54,830 nucleotides of DNA from an uncultured Dechloromonas sp. (lineage in GTDB: Bacteria; Pseudomonadota; Gammaproteobacteria; Burkholderiales; Rhodocyclaceae): the NCBI RefSeq assembly GCF_945957265.1, contig NZ_CAMFKO010000028.1:1-54830 (forward strand), in the 5' to 3' direction. The notes under the pieces are model-generated. The model saw only the letters and a program-made list of their open reading frames with translations. It had not been told where the DNA came from and searched no databases. This document shows, piece by piece, positions 16,834 to 25,510 of the stretch; position 1 is the first letter of the stretch, and the number at the start of each line of letters is the position of its first letter. The translations under genes were made by a program, and so were the position numbers.

Positions 16834-17886
16834 ATGACCCAAACCCGTAAAAACTACGTCCGTCCCCTCGACATCAAGCACGGCCAGGTCGACATGGCCC
16901 ACGGCTCCGGCGGCCGGGCGATGGCGCAATTGATCGAGGAACTGTTCGCCAAGCACCTCGGCAACGAATACCTGGCCCAGGGCGACGATGGCGCCCTGCT
17001 GCCGCATCCCGGTGAAGGCCGCCTGGTCATGGCGACCGACTCGCACGTCGTGTCGCCGCTGTTTTTCCCGGGCGGCGACATTGGGTGCCTGTCGGTGCAT
17101 GGCACGATCAACGACGTGGCCGTGATGGGGGCCAGGCCGCTGTACCTGTCGGCCGGCTTCATCCTGGAAGAGGGGTTCAAGCTCGTCGATCTGGCGCGCA
17201 TCGTGCAGAGTATGGCGGCGGCGGCGAAGGAGGCGGGGGTGCCGATCGTCACCGGCGACACCAAGGTTGTCGAGCGCGGCAAGGGCGACGGGGTGTTCAT
17301 CACGACGACCGGCGTCGGCGTCGTGGCGCCGGGCAATGAACTTTCCGGCCGTAGCGCCAGGCCGGGCGACGTCATCCTGGTTTCCGGCACGCTGGGCGAT
17401 CATGGCATGGCGATCATGGCCGAACGCGAAAGCCTCGGTTTCGAATCGCCCATCGTCTCCGATACGGCGGCCCTGCATGGCCTGATCGAGGCGATGCGGG
17501 CGAGTGGCGCCGACATTCATGTGCTGCGCGATCCGACGCGCGGCGGGCTGGCAACGACCTTGAACGAGATCGCCAAGCAGTCCGCGGTCGGCATGATGTT
17601 GCTGGAGAAGGATTTGCCGGTGACGCCGGCCGTCAACGCGGCCTGCGAATTTCTTGGGTTGGACCCGCTTTATGTCGCCAACGAGGGCAAACTGGTGGCG
17701 ATCTGCGCCGAACGGGATGCGGAAAAGCTACTGGTGGCGATGCGGAGTCATCCGCTCGGCGCGCACGCGGCGATTGTCGGTCGCGTGCATGAAGATGCCC
17801 ATCATTTTGTTCAGATGACCACGGCCTTTGGTGGCAAGCGCATCGTGGACTGGCTGAGCGGCGAACAATTGCCGCGGATTTGCTGA
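16834..17886 (+). CDS. hypE: Carbamoyl dehydratase HypE
   Basis: HypE dehydrates the carbamoyl group placed on its C-terminal cysteine by HypF, giving thiocyanate that is passed to HypC-HypD. The 350-aa protein has the N-terminal MAHGSGGRAM motif, ATP-binding features of the PurM family (GDDGALL, RDPTRGGLATTLNEIA), and the essential C-terminal PRIC ending. The sequence just upstream of the ATG is C/A-rich with no Shine-Dalgarno. This may reflect insertion of the palindromic element upstream and could lower expression. Confidence 0.96.
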   Translation: MTQTRKNYVRPLDIKHGQVDMAHGSGGRAMAQLIEELFAKHLGNEYLAQGDDGALLPHPGEGRLVMATDSHVVSPLFFPGGDIGCLSVHGTINDVAVMGARPLYLSAGFILEEGFKLVDLARIVQSMAAAAKEAGVPIVTGDTKVVERGKGDGVFITTTGVGVVAPGNELSGRSARPGDVILVSGTLGDHGMAIMAERESLGFESPIVSDTAALHGLIEAMRASGADIHVLRDPTRGGLATTLNEIAKQSAVGMMLLEKDLPVTPAVNAACEFLGLDPLYVANEGKLVAICAERDAEKLLVAMRSHPLGAHAAIVGRVHEDAHHFVQMTTAFGGKRIVDWLSGEQLPRIC

Positions 17887-17890
17887 CGCT

Positions 17891-18097
17891 TCAGTTGCGC
17901 AGGGCAATCATGATCGAGCGGAAATCGCCCACTTCGGAAATGACCAGTTCGCGGGCGTCGGCCAGGTTGTCGGCATTGCGGACATGAAACTTTTCATGGC
18001 GGCCATCGAGGTAGCGGACGGCTGCGATGTACTCGGGGCGCGGCGCCCGGCTGCTTCGGGGGGCACGCGTTTTGACCGGTTTTCGTTGTGCTTGCAT
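17891..18097 (-). CDS. Small basic protein of unknown function
   Basis: A 68-residue protein on the opposite strand, convergent with hypE (4 bp between stops). The first 20 residues are rich in Arg, Lys and Pro (MQAQRKPVKTRAPRSSRAPR). The rest (YIAAVRYLDGRHEKFHVRNADNLADARELVI) looks like a compact folded domain. GGGAAGAG precedes the ATG. I do not recognise a family. It does not appear to shadow another gene, since the other strand holds no better candidate. Confidence 0.6.
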   Translation of the reverse strand: MQAQRKPVKTRAPRSSRAPRPEYIAAVRYLDGRHEKFHVRNADNLADARELVISEVGDFRSIMIALRN

Positions 18098-18261
18098 GGC
18101 TCTTCCCTTTGTATTTTTGTGGCAGCCATCGTAGCCAGCGTGTGTTACAGAACAAATATCGCCAAAGTTATAGCGATATGCTTCTCGAAAAATCAGTGCC
18201 TTGGAAGCCGCTAGTTTGCTGGCTGGATGCCGATGGCATGTTTTGTGAAGAAATGTAAATA

Positions 18262-19938
18262 ATGAAAATCCTCTTCGTCACGCACAGCTTCAACAGCCTC
18301 GCCCAGCGCCTCTACTGCGAACTGACGACCCGCGGTCACTTCGTCAGCATCGAGTTCGATATTTCCGATTCGGTCACCGAGGAGGCTGTCGCCTTGTTCA
18401 AGCCGGATCTGGTCGTTGCTCCCTTCCTGAAGCGCGCCATCCCGGAATCGGTCTGGTCGCGGCTGCCGTGCTTCGTGGTTCACCCGGGCATTCCGGGCGA
18501 TCGCGGGCCTTCGGCGCTCGATTGGGCGATCCAGCGCGGCCTGGGCGAATGGGGGGTGACGGTTCTGCAGGCCGAGTCCGAGATGGACGCCGGGCCGGTG
18601 TGGGCTTCGGCCGTTTTTCCGGCGGGCGCCGTGCGCAAGGCCTCGCTCTACCGCAACCAGGTCACCGAGGCGGCCGTTCGGGCGGTGCTGCAGGCTGTCG
18701 AGCGATTCGCCGCCGGCGATTTCGTGGCGCAGCGCGTTCCGGGGGCGGCCCATGCCTTGATGAAGCAGGCCGACCGCGCCATCGACTGGCAATCGGAGAG
18801 CACGAACGGCGTGCTGGCCCGGCTGAATGCCGCCGACGGTTTTCCCGGCGTGGCGGATACCTTGTTCGGCCAGCCCTGCCACCTGTTCGACGCGTGGCCG
18901 GAAGCCAGCCTGAAGGGAGCGCCGGGCACGCTCGTCGCGCGGCGCGAAACGGCGATCTGCCGGGCCACGGTCGACGGTGCGGTGTGGATCGGCCACATCA
19001 AGCGGGCCGGGGGCATCAAGCTGCCGGCGACGATGGCTTTCCCCGAAGCGCTGGCACTGCCCGAATTGCCGCTCGCCGACTTCTGGAAGGCGCCGCTCGC
19101 GACCTGGCAGGATATCGCCTACGAAGAAGCCGGCGGCGTCGGTTTCCTCGCTTTCGAGTTCTATAACGGCGCTATGAGCACCGAGCAGTGCCGGCGGCTG
19201 AAGGAGGCCTTCCTGTGGGCCAGCCGGCGCCCGACGAAAGTCATCGTGCTGCGCGGCGGGAGCGATTTCTGGTCGAACGGCATCCACCTGAACACCATCG
19301 AAGCGGCCGAGAGTCCGGCCGACGAATCCTGGGCCAACATCAATGCCATCGACGACCTGGCGGAGGCCATCCTGCGCTGCGATACGCAACTGACCGTGGC
19401 GGCGCTGGCCGGCAACGCCGGGGCCGGCGGCTGTTTCCTGGCGCGTGCGGCCGACCTGGTATGGGCGCGCGACGGGGTGATGCTCAATCCGCATTACAAG
19501 AACATGGGCAACCTGTTCGGCTCGGAGTTCTGGACCTATCTGCTGCCGCCGCGGGTTGGCGAGGCGGGGGCGCAGGCGATCATGCGCCATCGCCTGCCGA
19601 TGACGGCGCAGGAGTCCGTTCAGCTCGGCTTCTACGATGCCTGCCTGCCCGGGCCGGGATTCGCCGTCGATGTCGCGCGTCGGGCAGCCGAACTGGCCGC
19701 GGCCGGGGATATCGACGACCGCCTGGCCGCCAAGCGCAGCCAGCGCCAGGCCGACGAAGCCGCCAAGCCGCTGGCGGCCTATCGTGCCGAGGAATTGAAG
19801 GAAATGCGCCGCAATTTCTACGGCTTCGACCCGTCCTACCATGTCGCGCGCTATCATTTCGTTTCCCGTTCGCCGCATTCGTGGACGCCGCGCCACCTGG
19901 CCCGGCACCGCGACATCGACTGGAAGATTCCCGAATGA
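18262..19938 (+). CDS. hypX: HypX/HoxX, CO-ligand synthesis for hydrogenase
   Basis: HypX makes the active-site CO ligand under aerobic conditions from formyl-tetrahydrofolate via formyl-CoA. The 558-aa protein has an N-terminal formyltransferase-like domain (VVHPGIPGDRGPSALDWAI) and a C-terminal enoyl-CoA hydratase-like domain (FWSNGIHLNTIEAAESPADE, GNAGAGGCFLARAADLVWAR). The C-terminal signature (YHVARYHFVSRSPHSWTP) is also family-like. It overlaps hoxA by 4 nt. Its presence implies the hydrogenases are matured with O2 present, although the structural enzyme here lacks O2-tolerance cysteines. Confidence 0.95.
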   Translation: MKILFVTHSFNSLAQRLYCELTTRGHFVSIEFDISDSVTEEAVALFKPDLVVAPFLKRAIPESVWSRLPCFVVHPGIPGDRGPSALDWAIQRGLGEWGVTVLQAESEMDAGPVWASAVFPAGAVRKASLYRNQVTEAAVRAVLQAVERFAAGDFVAQRVPGAAHALMKQADRAIDWQSESTNGVLARLNAADGFPGVADTLFGQPCHLFDAWPEASLKGAPGTLVARRETAICRATVDGAVWIGHIKRAGGIKLPATMAFPEALALPELPLADFWKAPLATWQDIAYEEAGGVGFLAFEFYNGAMSTEQCRRLKEAFLWASRRPTKVIVLRGGSDFWSNGIHLNTIEAAESPADESWANINAIDDLAEAILRCDTQLTVAALAGNAGAGGCFLARAADLVWARDGVMLNPHYKNMGNLFGSEFWTYLLPPRVGEAGAQAIMRHRLPMTAQESVQLGFYDACLPGPGFAVDVARRAAELAAAGDIDDRLAAKRSQRQADEAAKPLAAYRAEELKEMRRNFYGFDPSYHVARYHFVSRSPHSWTPRHLARHRDIDWKIPE

Positions 19939-21434
19939 ACCACCCCGCTTCGAGCAGCAGCCTGCGCCGATTGCCCGCCATCCTCGTCGTCGACGACGAG
20001 GTGCGCTCGCAGGAGGCGCTGCGCCGGACGCTGGAAGAGGATTTCGATGTGCTGTGCGCCTCCGATGCCGACGAGGGCATGGAGATACTCGAACGCGAGC
20101 AGGCGATAACCGGCATCCGCATCGTGCTCTGCGACCAGCGCATGCCGGGCACCACCGGCGTTCAGTTCCTGAAGGAGGTGCGCAGCCGCTGGCCGGACAT
20201 CGTGCGCATCATCCTGTCCGGCTATACCGATGCCGAGGACATCATCACCGGGGTCAACGAGGCGGGCATCTGGCAATACCTGCTCAAGCCCTGGCAGCCG
20301 GAACAACTGCTGCTGACCCTGCAGCGGGCGGCGGAAGTGTGGCGCCTGCAGCAGGAAAACCAGCGCCTGTCGGTCGATCTGCGTACCGCCGAGCCAGTTC
20401 TCAAGCGGCATGTCGAGACCAAGCAGGAAAAGGCCAAGAGCAGCTTCGGACTGGCCGCGCTGATCCGCGCCCCGGGCAGCCCGATCAACGCGGTGTGCGA
20501 ACTGGTCGAGCGGGTCGCCCCCTACGACCTGTCGGTGATGGTCACTGGCGAATCGGGTACCGGCAAGGAAATGATCGCCCGGGCCATCCACTACGAAAGC
20601 CGCCGGGCCAGCAAGGCCTTCATTACCGAGAACTGCGGCGCCGTGCCCGACACCCTGCTCGAGTCGGAACTCTTCGGCTACAAGCGCGGCGCCTTTACCG
20701 GCGCCGTCGAGGACAGGGTCGGCCTGTTCCAGCAGGCCGACGGCGGCACGCTGTTCCTCGACGAAATCGGCGAAACCAGCCCGGCCTTCCAGGTGAAGCT
20801 GCTGCGCGTGCTGCAGGAGGGCGAGCTCAGGCCGCTGGGCAGCAATCGCGCGGTGCATGTCGACGTGCGGGTCATCGCCGCGACCAACCGCGATCTCGAG
20901 GAGGACGTGCGTACCGGCCGTTTCCGCGAGGATCTCTACTACCGCCTGGCGACCATTTCGCTGCACGTGCCGCCGCTGCGCGAGCGCCCGATGGACCTGC
21001 CGCTGCTCGCCAGACGCCTGCTCGAATCGAGCAGCAAGGCCTTGGACAAGACGGTCGATGGCTTCACCAGGGAGGCGCAGGCCTGCATCGCCGCCTACCG
21101 CTGGCCCGGAAACGTCCGCGAACTGCAGAACGAAATCCTGCGCATGGTGGCCCTGGCGACGACCCCGCAACTGGGCGCCGACCTGTTGTCGCCCCGGGTT
21201 CTGCGCACGCCGGTCGGTGAGTTCGACGAGGCCCGGCCCAGCGACGACCTGGTCTGGGCGGCCGGCCTGACCGGCGGCCTCAAGGAGCGCATGGATCAGC
21301 TCGAGAAGCACGTCCTCAAGGAAGCGATGATTCGCCTGCGCTGGAACAAGTCGCGGGTGGCCCGCGAACTCGGCCTGTCGCGTGTCGGGCTGCGGGCCAA
21401 GCTGGTGCGCTACGGACTGGAGCAGGCGGAATGA
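19935..21434 (+). CDS. hoxA: Hydrogenase transcriptional activator HoxA
   Basis: A 499-aa NtrC-type response regulator. The receiver domain (residues about 14-130) has the phospho-acceptor Asp67 in CDQRMPG. The AAA+ sigma-54 activation domain has Walker A GESGTGKE, the GAFTGA sigma-54 contact loop and FLDEIGE. A Fis-type helix-turn-helix ends the protein ([20 protein letters not shown]). In Ralstonia and Rhodobacter, HoxA/HupR activates hydrogenase promoters and is controlled by the HoxJ kinase and the HoxBC sensor. Two sigma-54 promoters in this window (8084 and 28838) are likely targets. It overlaps hypX and hoxB by 4 nt. Confidence 0.95.
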   Translation: MNHPASSSSLRRLPAILVVDDEVRSQEALRRTLEEDFDVLCASDADEGMEILEREQAITGIRIVLCDQRMPGTTGVQFLKEVRSRWPDIVRIILSGYTDAEDIITGVNEAGIWQYLLKPWQPEQLLLTLQRAAEVWRLQQENQRLSVDLRTAEPVLKRHVETKQEKAKSSFGLAALIRAPGSPINAVCELVERVAPYDLSVMVTGESGTGKEMIARAIHYESRRASKAFITENCGAVPDTLLESELFGYKRGAFTGAVEDRVGLFQQADGGTLFLDEIGETSPAFQVKLLRVLQEGELRPLGSNRAVHVDVRVIAATNRDLEEDVRTGRFREDLYYRLATISLHVPPLRERPMDLPLLARRLLESSSKALDKTVDGFTREAQACIAAYRWPGNVRELQNEILRMVALATTPQLGADLLSPRVLRTPVGEFDEARPSDDLVWAAGLTGGLKERMDQLEKHVLKEAMIRLRWNKSRVARELGLSRVGLRAKLVRYGLEQAE

Positions 21435-22432
21435 AGGTGTTGTGGCTGCAAAGCGGCGGTTGTGGCGGATGCACGCAGTCCATGCTGTGTTCCGACCCGC
21501 GTCCGCTGTTCGACGAGTTGCGCGACGCCGGCATCGAGTTTCTCTGGCATCCGGCGCTGTCGCTGGAAAGCGGCGAAGAGGCGCTGGCCGTTCTGGAGGA
21601 TTGCGCCGAGGGGCGCCTGGCCTTCGATGCCCTGTGCGTCGAAGGCGCCATGCTGCGCGGCCCGAACGGCACCGGCAAGTTTCACCTGATGGCCGGCAGC
21701 GGCCGGCCGCTGACCGAATGGGTCGAACGCCTGGCGCAGCGGGCGAAATGGGTCTTCGCCATCGGCTCGTGTACGGCCTATGGCGGCTTCTCGGCCAATA
21801 CGCCGGGCAATCCGCTGGAAGCCTGCGGCCTGCAGTTCGACGAGCAGACGCCGGGCGGCCTGCTCGGCGCCGGGTTCCGCTCGCCGGAGGGCTTGCCGGT
21901 GGTCAATATCGCCGGCTGCCCGACGCATCCGGGCTGGGTGGTCGATACCCTGGAAAAGGCGGCGCTGGAAGGCCTGAAGCCGGAAGACCTCGATGAGTTC
22001 GGGCGGCCGCTGCTCTACGCCGGCGGCCTCGTCCATCATGGTTGCGCCCGCAACGAGTATTACGAATTCAAGGCCAGCGCTGAAAAGCAGTCCGACCTCG
22101 GCTGCCTGATGGAAAACCTCGGCTGCAAGGGCACGCAGGCCCACGCCGACTGCAACATCCGGCCATGGAACGGCAGCGGTTCCTGCCTGCGCGGCGGCTT
22201 CGCCTGCATCGCCTGCACCGAACCTGGCTTCGAATCGCCCGGCCACGCCTTCCAGGAAACGCCCAAGCTGGCCGGCATTCCCATCGGCCTGCCGACCGAC
22301 ATGCCGAAAGCCTGGTTCGTCGCGCTCGCCGCCTTGTCCAAGTCGGCGACGCCGAAGCGGGTGCGCAACAACGCGGTGGTCGACCATCCGGTCATCCTGC
22401 CGGCCATCCGCAAGAAAGGGGGCGGCAAGTGA
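21431..22432 (+). CDS. hoxB: Regulatory hydrogenase small subunit HoxB
   Basis: The 333-aa small subunit of the H2-sensing regulatory hydrogenase. It has no Tat signal and begins directly at the cluster domain (LQSGGCGGCTQSM), so it stays in the cytoplasm. Cluster ligands appear in AIGSCTAYGGFS, NIAGCPTHPGW, HHGCARNEYYEF and CIACTEPGFESP. The start overlaps the hoxA stop (ATGA) and the stop overlaps the hoxC GTG. With HoxC it signals H2 through the kinase HoxJ. Confidence 0.95.
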   Translation: MKVLWLQSGGCGGCTQSMLCSDPRPLFDELRDAGIEFLWHPALSLESGEEALAVLEDCAEGRLAFDALCVEGAMLRGPNGTGKFHLMAGSGRPLTEWVERLAQRAKWVFAIGSCTAYGGFSANTPGNPLEACGLQFDEQTPGGLLGAGFRSPEGLPVVNIAGCPTHPGWVVDTLEKAALEGLKPEDLDEFGRPLLYAGGLVHHGCARNEYYEFKASAEKQSDLGCLMENLGCKGTQAHADCNIRPWNGSGSCLRGGFACIACTEPGFESPGHAFQETPKLAGIPIGLPTDMPKAWFVALAALSKSATPKRVRNNAVVDHPVILPAIRKKGGGK

Positions 22433-23847
22433 CGCGCATCGTCGTCGGGCCGTTCAACCGCGTCGAAGGCGATCTCGAGGTCAGCCTCGACCTGGCCGAC
22501 GGCCGGGTCCAGGCCGCCTATGTCAATTCGCCGTTGTTCCGGGGTTTCGAACAGATCATGATCGGTCGCGCGCCGCTCGACGCGCTGGCCATCGTGCCGC
22601 GCATCTGCGGCATCTGCTCGGTCGCCCAGTCGGCGGCGGCAGCTTCGGCGCTGGCCGACGCCATGGGCCTCGTGCCGACCCCGAACGGCGTGCTGGCGCG
22701 GCATCTGATCCAGGCCACCGAAAACCTGGCCGATCACCTGACGCACTTCTATCTTTTCTTCATGCCCGACTTCGCCCGCCCGGCCTATGCCGGAAGGCCC
22801 TGGCACGACGCCGTGGCGCGCCGTTTCGCGGCGCTGCGCGGCGAGGCCGCCGCCGACGTGCTGCCGGCCCGCGCCGGCTTCCTCAAGCTGATGGGCTTCC
22901 TGGCCGGCCGCTGGCCGCATACCCTGGCCATCCAGCCCGGCGGCAGCACCCGTGCCATCACCGCCGGCGAGCGCATCCGCCTGCTGGCGCAATTGCGGGA
23001 ATTCCGCAGCTTTCTCGAAAAACGCCTGTTCGGCGATGCGCTGGACAACGTGGCGCAATTGACCGGCAAGGCGCAACTGCTCGCCTGGGCCGACGGGCGA
23101 TCTGCCGACTTCCCTGCCTTCCTGGCGGCGGCCGGCGATCTCGGGCTGGACAAGCTGGGGCGGGCGAGCGATGCCTTCCTGTCGCATGGCGCCTACGGGA
23201 TATTCCCGGCCGGCACCTGGCAGGCTGGCCAGGCCGCCGCTTTCGACCCGCTGGCTGTCGACGAGGACACCACCCGCGCCTGGCTGGCCGAGGGGCGTCC
23301 CCGCCATCCGGCGCAAGGCGAAACCATCGTCGATGCGAACAAGGCCACCGCCTACACCTGGTGCAAGGCGCCGCGCTATGCCGGGCAAGCCTACGAAGTC
23401 GGCGCCCTGGCCCGGCAAGTCATCGCCGGACACCCTTTGCTTCTCGACTTCGTGGCGCGCGATGGCGCCAGCGTGATGGCTCGCGTCGTCGCCCGATTGC
23501 TCGAACTGGCGTTGATCGTGCCGGAAATGGAGCGCTGGGTGCACGCGCTGCAACCCGGCGAAGCCTTCTGCGCCCACGGCGAGATGCCCGACGAAGCCAG
23601 CGGAACCGGCCTCGTCGAAGCCGCCCGCGGCAGCCTCGGGCATTGGCTGAGCATCAGGCGCGGCCGCATCGAGCGCTACCAGATCATCGCCCCGACCACC
23701 TGGAATTTCTCCCCCCGCGACAGCAAGGACCGGCCCGGGCCGCTGGAGCAGGCGCTGGTCGGCCTGCCCGCCGGCGACGGCGCCTTGCCAACAGTGCAGC
23801 ACGTCGTGCGCTCGTTTGATCCTTGCATGGTGTGCACGGTGCATTGA
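22429..23847 (+). CDS. hoxC: Regulatory hydrogenase large subunit HoxC
   Basis: The 472-aa large subunit of the H2 sensor. The N-terminal ligand motif is RICGICSVAQS, with Gln where catalytic uptake enzymes have His. The C-terminus is DPCMVCTVH and stops exactly after the His, so no endopeptidase step is needed; this is a hallmark of regulatory hydrogenases. The GTG at 22429 overlaps the hoxB TGA and yields the expected RIVVGPFNRVEGDLEV opening. It is last in the hypX-hoxA-hoxB-hoxC run; hoxJ does not follow. Confidence 0.96.
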   Translation: MTRIVVGPFNRVEGDLEVSLDLADGRVQAAYVNSPLFRGFEQIMIGRAPLDALAIVPRICGICSVAQSAAAASALADAMGLVPTPNGVLARHLIQATENLADHLTHFYLFFMPDFARPAYAGRPWHDAVARRFAALRGEAAADVLPARAGFLKLMGFLAGRWPHTLAIQPGGSTRAITAGERIRLLAQLREFRSFLEKRLFGDALDNVAQLTGKAQLLAWADGRSADFPAFLAAAGDLGLDKLGRASDAFLSHGAYGIFPAGTWQAGQAAAFDPLAVDEDTTRAWLAEGRPRHPAQGETIVDANKATAYTWCKAPRYAGQAYEVGALARQVIAGHPLLLDFVARDGASVMARVVARLLELALIVPEMERWVHALQPGEAFCAHGEMPDEASGTGLVEAARGSLGHWLSIRRGRIERYQIIAPTTWNFSPRDSKDRPGPLEQALVGLPAGDGALPTVQHVVRSFDPCMVCTVH

Positions 23848-23927
23848 CGAATTGATCGGCAAGGCTTTTCGGCGTGGCCGCGACTTTGCTATCCTCGCTA
23901 GCCGTTTCGGTCGGAATCATTCCCGGT

Positions 23928-24704
23928 ATGACACAGAAGACGACTTACTACGATTTGCTGGGGCTTGCCCCGGAGGCTGATCTGGAACGGATCGGCGCGG
24001 CCTACCTGCGACTGTCGCGGGAGTTGGCTGAGCGTGCGGACGACGATGTCGAGATCCGCCAGAAGAAACTCAAGCAGGCCTTCGAGGTGCTGTCCGATCC
24101 GGTGCGCCGGGCGGCCTACGATGCCGGGCTGAATGGCCAGAGCAGCCTGAGTTTCCGCGGGGAGTCACCGCTGCCGGGCGAGGTCGCCCTCGGCGGGGCG
24201 AGGCGCAACCCGGTGCGCGTGCTGCTGAGCATTATCGCGACGCTGATGATTGTCGGCCTGGTGATCCAGGTCGGGGTGATGTTCAGCACCTATCGGCGGG
24301 TCAATGAGGCCGCACTCCCCAACGCCGCCTCGCCGGCTGCCGAGAAGGCCTATCTGCAGGATTTCTATCAAACCTACGGTATCCGGGCGGCCAGCCGCGA
24401 GGAGGCGGACCTGTTGCTGGCCGACATGCGTCGCAAGGAGGCTGCCGAGCGCGAACAGCGCACGCAGGAGCGCCAGCAGGAGGAGCAGGAACGTGCGCAG
24501 CGACGTTTCGAGGAAGAGTCCCGGCGCCTGGGCGCGCAAGTGACGGCCGACAATCTGCGCGCCGAAGAAGAGGCGCGTCGTGTCCGCGAGGACGAGGAGC
24601 GGCGCAAGGAAGCGCAGGAGAAGGCCCAGCAGGATGCCGAGCGGATGAAGCGCGAGGCGGAAATCGCCCGTTTCCGCTCCCGGTCGGGTCTGGGCAGCGA
24701 GTGA
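23928..24704 (+). CDS. Membrane protein with degenerate J-like domain and coiled coil
   Basis: A 258-aa protein. Residues 5-68 (TYYDLLGL to AFEVLSDPVRRAAYDAGL) resemble a DnaJ J-domain, but the HPD tripeptide that stimulates Hsp70 ATPase is missing: the helix II end reads RELAERADDD. A single membrane helix follows (about 98-119), then about 100 residues of charged Glu/Arg-rich coiled coil. ATG 23928 was chosen because an upstream GTG at 23874 adds sequence unlike the J-domain start. It overlaps the next gene by 4 nt. A role in hydrogenase biology is not evident. Confidence 0.75.
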   Translation: MTQKTTYYDLLGLAPEADLERIGAAYLRLSRELAERADDDVEIRQKKLKQAFEVLSDPVRRAAYDAGLNGQSSLSFRGESPLPGEVALGGARRNPVRVLLSIIATLMIVGLVIQVGVMFSTYRRVNEAALPNAASPAAEKAYLQDFYQTYGIRAASREEADLLLADMRRKEAAEREQRTQERQQEEQERAQRRFEEESRRLGAQVTADNLRAEEEARRVREDEERRKEAQEKAQQDAERMKREAEIARFRSRSGLGSE

Positions 24705-25069
24705 CTCCCGGCGCGACGTTCGGCCGGGCGTTCGCCGGCTTTCGCGGGGCGCTGTTTGTCGGCCTCCTGTTGCTGGGCCTGGCGGGATGCGCGCGCTACA
24801 GCGAACACGATTTCGTCGGCAAATGGCAGTCGTCGCGCGCGCTGACCCCGATTCACCTGGCGGCAAACGGCGAATGGGAAATCCGCAAGGACGACGGCAC
24901 CGTCCTCCAGTACGGCATCTGGCGCTACGAGGACAAGAAGCTGATCTGGAGCTTCAAGCAGGGCGACCGCGTCATCGATGATCCGACCGCCGTGCTGTCG
25001 GTCGATGCCGGCAAGTTCAGCATCCGCGAGCGGGACGGCGCGACGACCGTGTTCCAGCGCCTGCCCTGA
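24701..25069 (+). CDS. Small predicted lipoprotein
   Basis: A 122-aa protein with an N-terminal hydrophobic segment and a lipobox (LGLAGC, Cys near residue 30). The mature part is about 92 residues and predicted to be beta-rich (FVGKWQSSRALTPIHLAANGEWEI, LQYGIWRYEDKKLIWSF), reminiscent of lipocalin-like small lipoproteins. The GTG start overlaps the stop of the J-like gene (GTGA), so the two are co-translated. Function unknown. Confidence 0.7.
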   Translation: MTPGATFGRAFAGFRGALFVGLLLLGLAGCARYSEHDFVGKWQSSRALTPIHLAANGEWEIRKDDGTVLQYGIWRYEDKKLIWSFKQGDRVIDDPTAVLSVDAGKFSIRERDGATTVFQRLP

Positions 25070-25111
25070 GGGGCGGCTGGCGCCCTTCCTCCACTCCGCG
25101 TCAGGCGCGCT

Positions 25112-25510
25112 TCAGCCTTGCGGATAGAGCAGGTTTTGGGCGATTTCGAACAGTTCCCGTTCCTCGAAGCGGACATGGTCGTGCAACAGGGCGGCGAACG
25201 CCGCGATGGCCGCCGCGTCGCCCGGGTTGGCAAGCAGGGCGCGGTTCAGCTCGCGGAGACGGAGGTGTTCGTCGAGTGTGCGCGCGACGAGTTCGTTCTG
25301 GCCGATCGCCGCCAGGCGCGGGAGCAGGCCCGCTTCTTCGTCCTGGAAGTGCGGCTCCAGCGCGCGCGGAAACTGTTCGGTAATGGTTCGGGAGGCTTCT
25401 TCGATGGCTTCCGGCAGGCCCGAATCGGCGGCGAAACGTGCCAGCCTGGCCAGCTTGAGGGCGTGATGATGGTCGCGTGAGTGTTGGATCAGGGCTGCAT
25501 GGCGTTTCAT
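25112..25510 (-). CDS. Hemerythrin-like di-iron protein
   Basis: A 132-aa four-helix protein of the hemerythrin/HHE type. Candidate iron ligands are in HSRDHHHALKLARL, EPHFQDEEAGLLPRL and LLHDHVRFEERELFE. Such proteins bind O2 or NO, or help repair iron centres. The ATG (25510) overlaps the stop of the upstream NnrS-like gene by 4 nt on the minus strand. With the MIP18-like gene it forms a three-gene operon. A longer open frame runs upstream through the NnrS-like gene but is a shadow. Confidence 0.85.
   Translation of the reverse strand: MKRHAALIQHSRDHHHALKLARLARFAADSGLPEAIEEASRTITEQFPRALEPHFQDEEAGLLPRLAAIGQNELVARTLDEHLRLRELNRALLANPGDAAAIAAFAALLHDHVRFEERELFEIAQNLLYPQG

Noticed and set aside
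18216..18245. Possible sigma-54 promoter before hypX (TGGCATGTTTTGTG)
   Set aside because: The -24 half is good but the -12 half is out of phase (no TTGC at the required 10-nt GG-GC spacing).
25070..25086. GGGCG and CGCCC stem between the lipoprotein and hemerythrin genes as a terminator
   Set aside because: Only a 5-bp stem and no T-run on either side.
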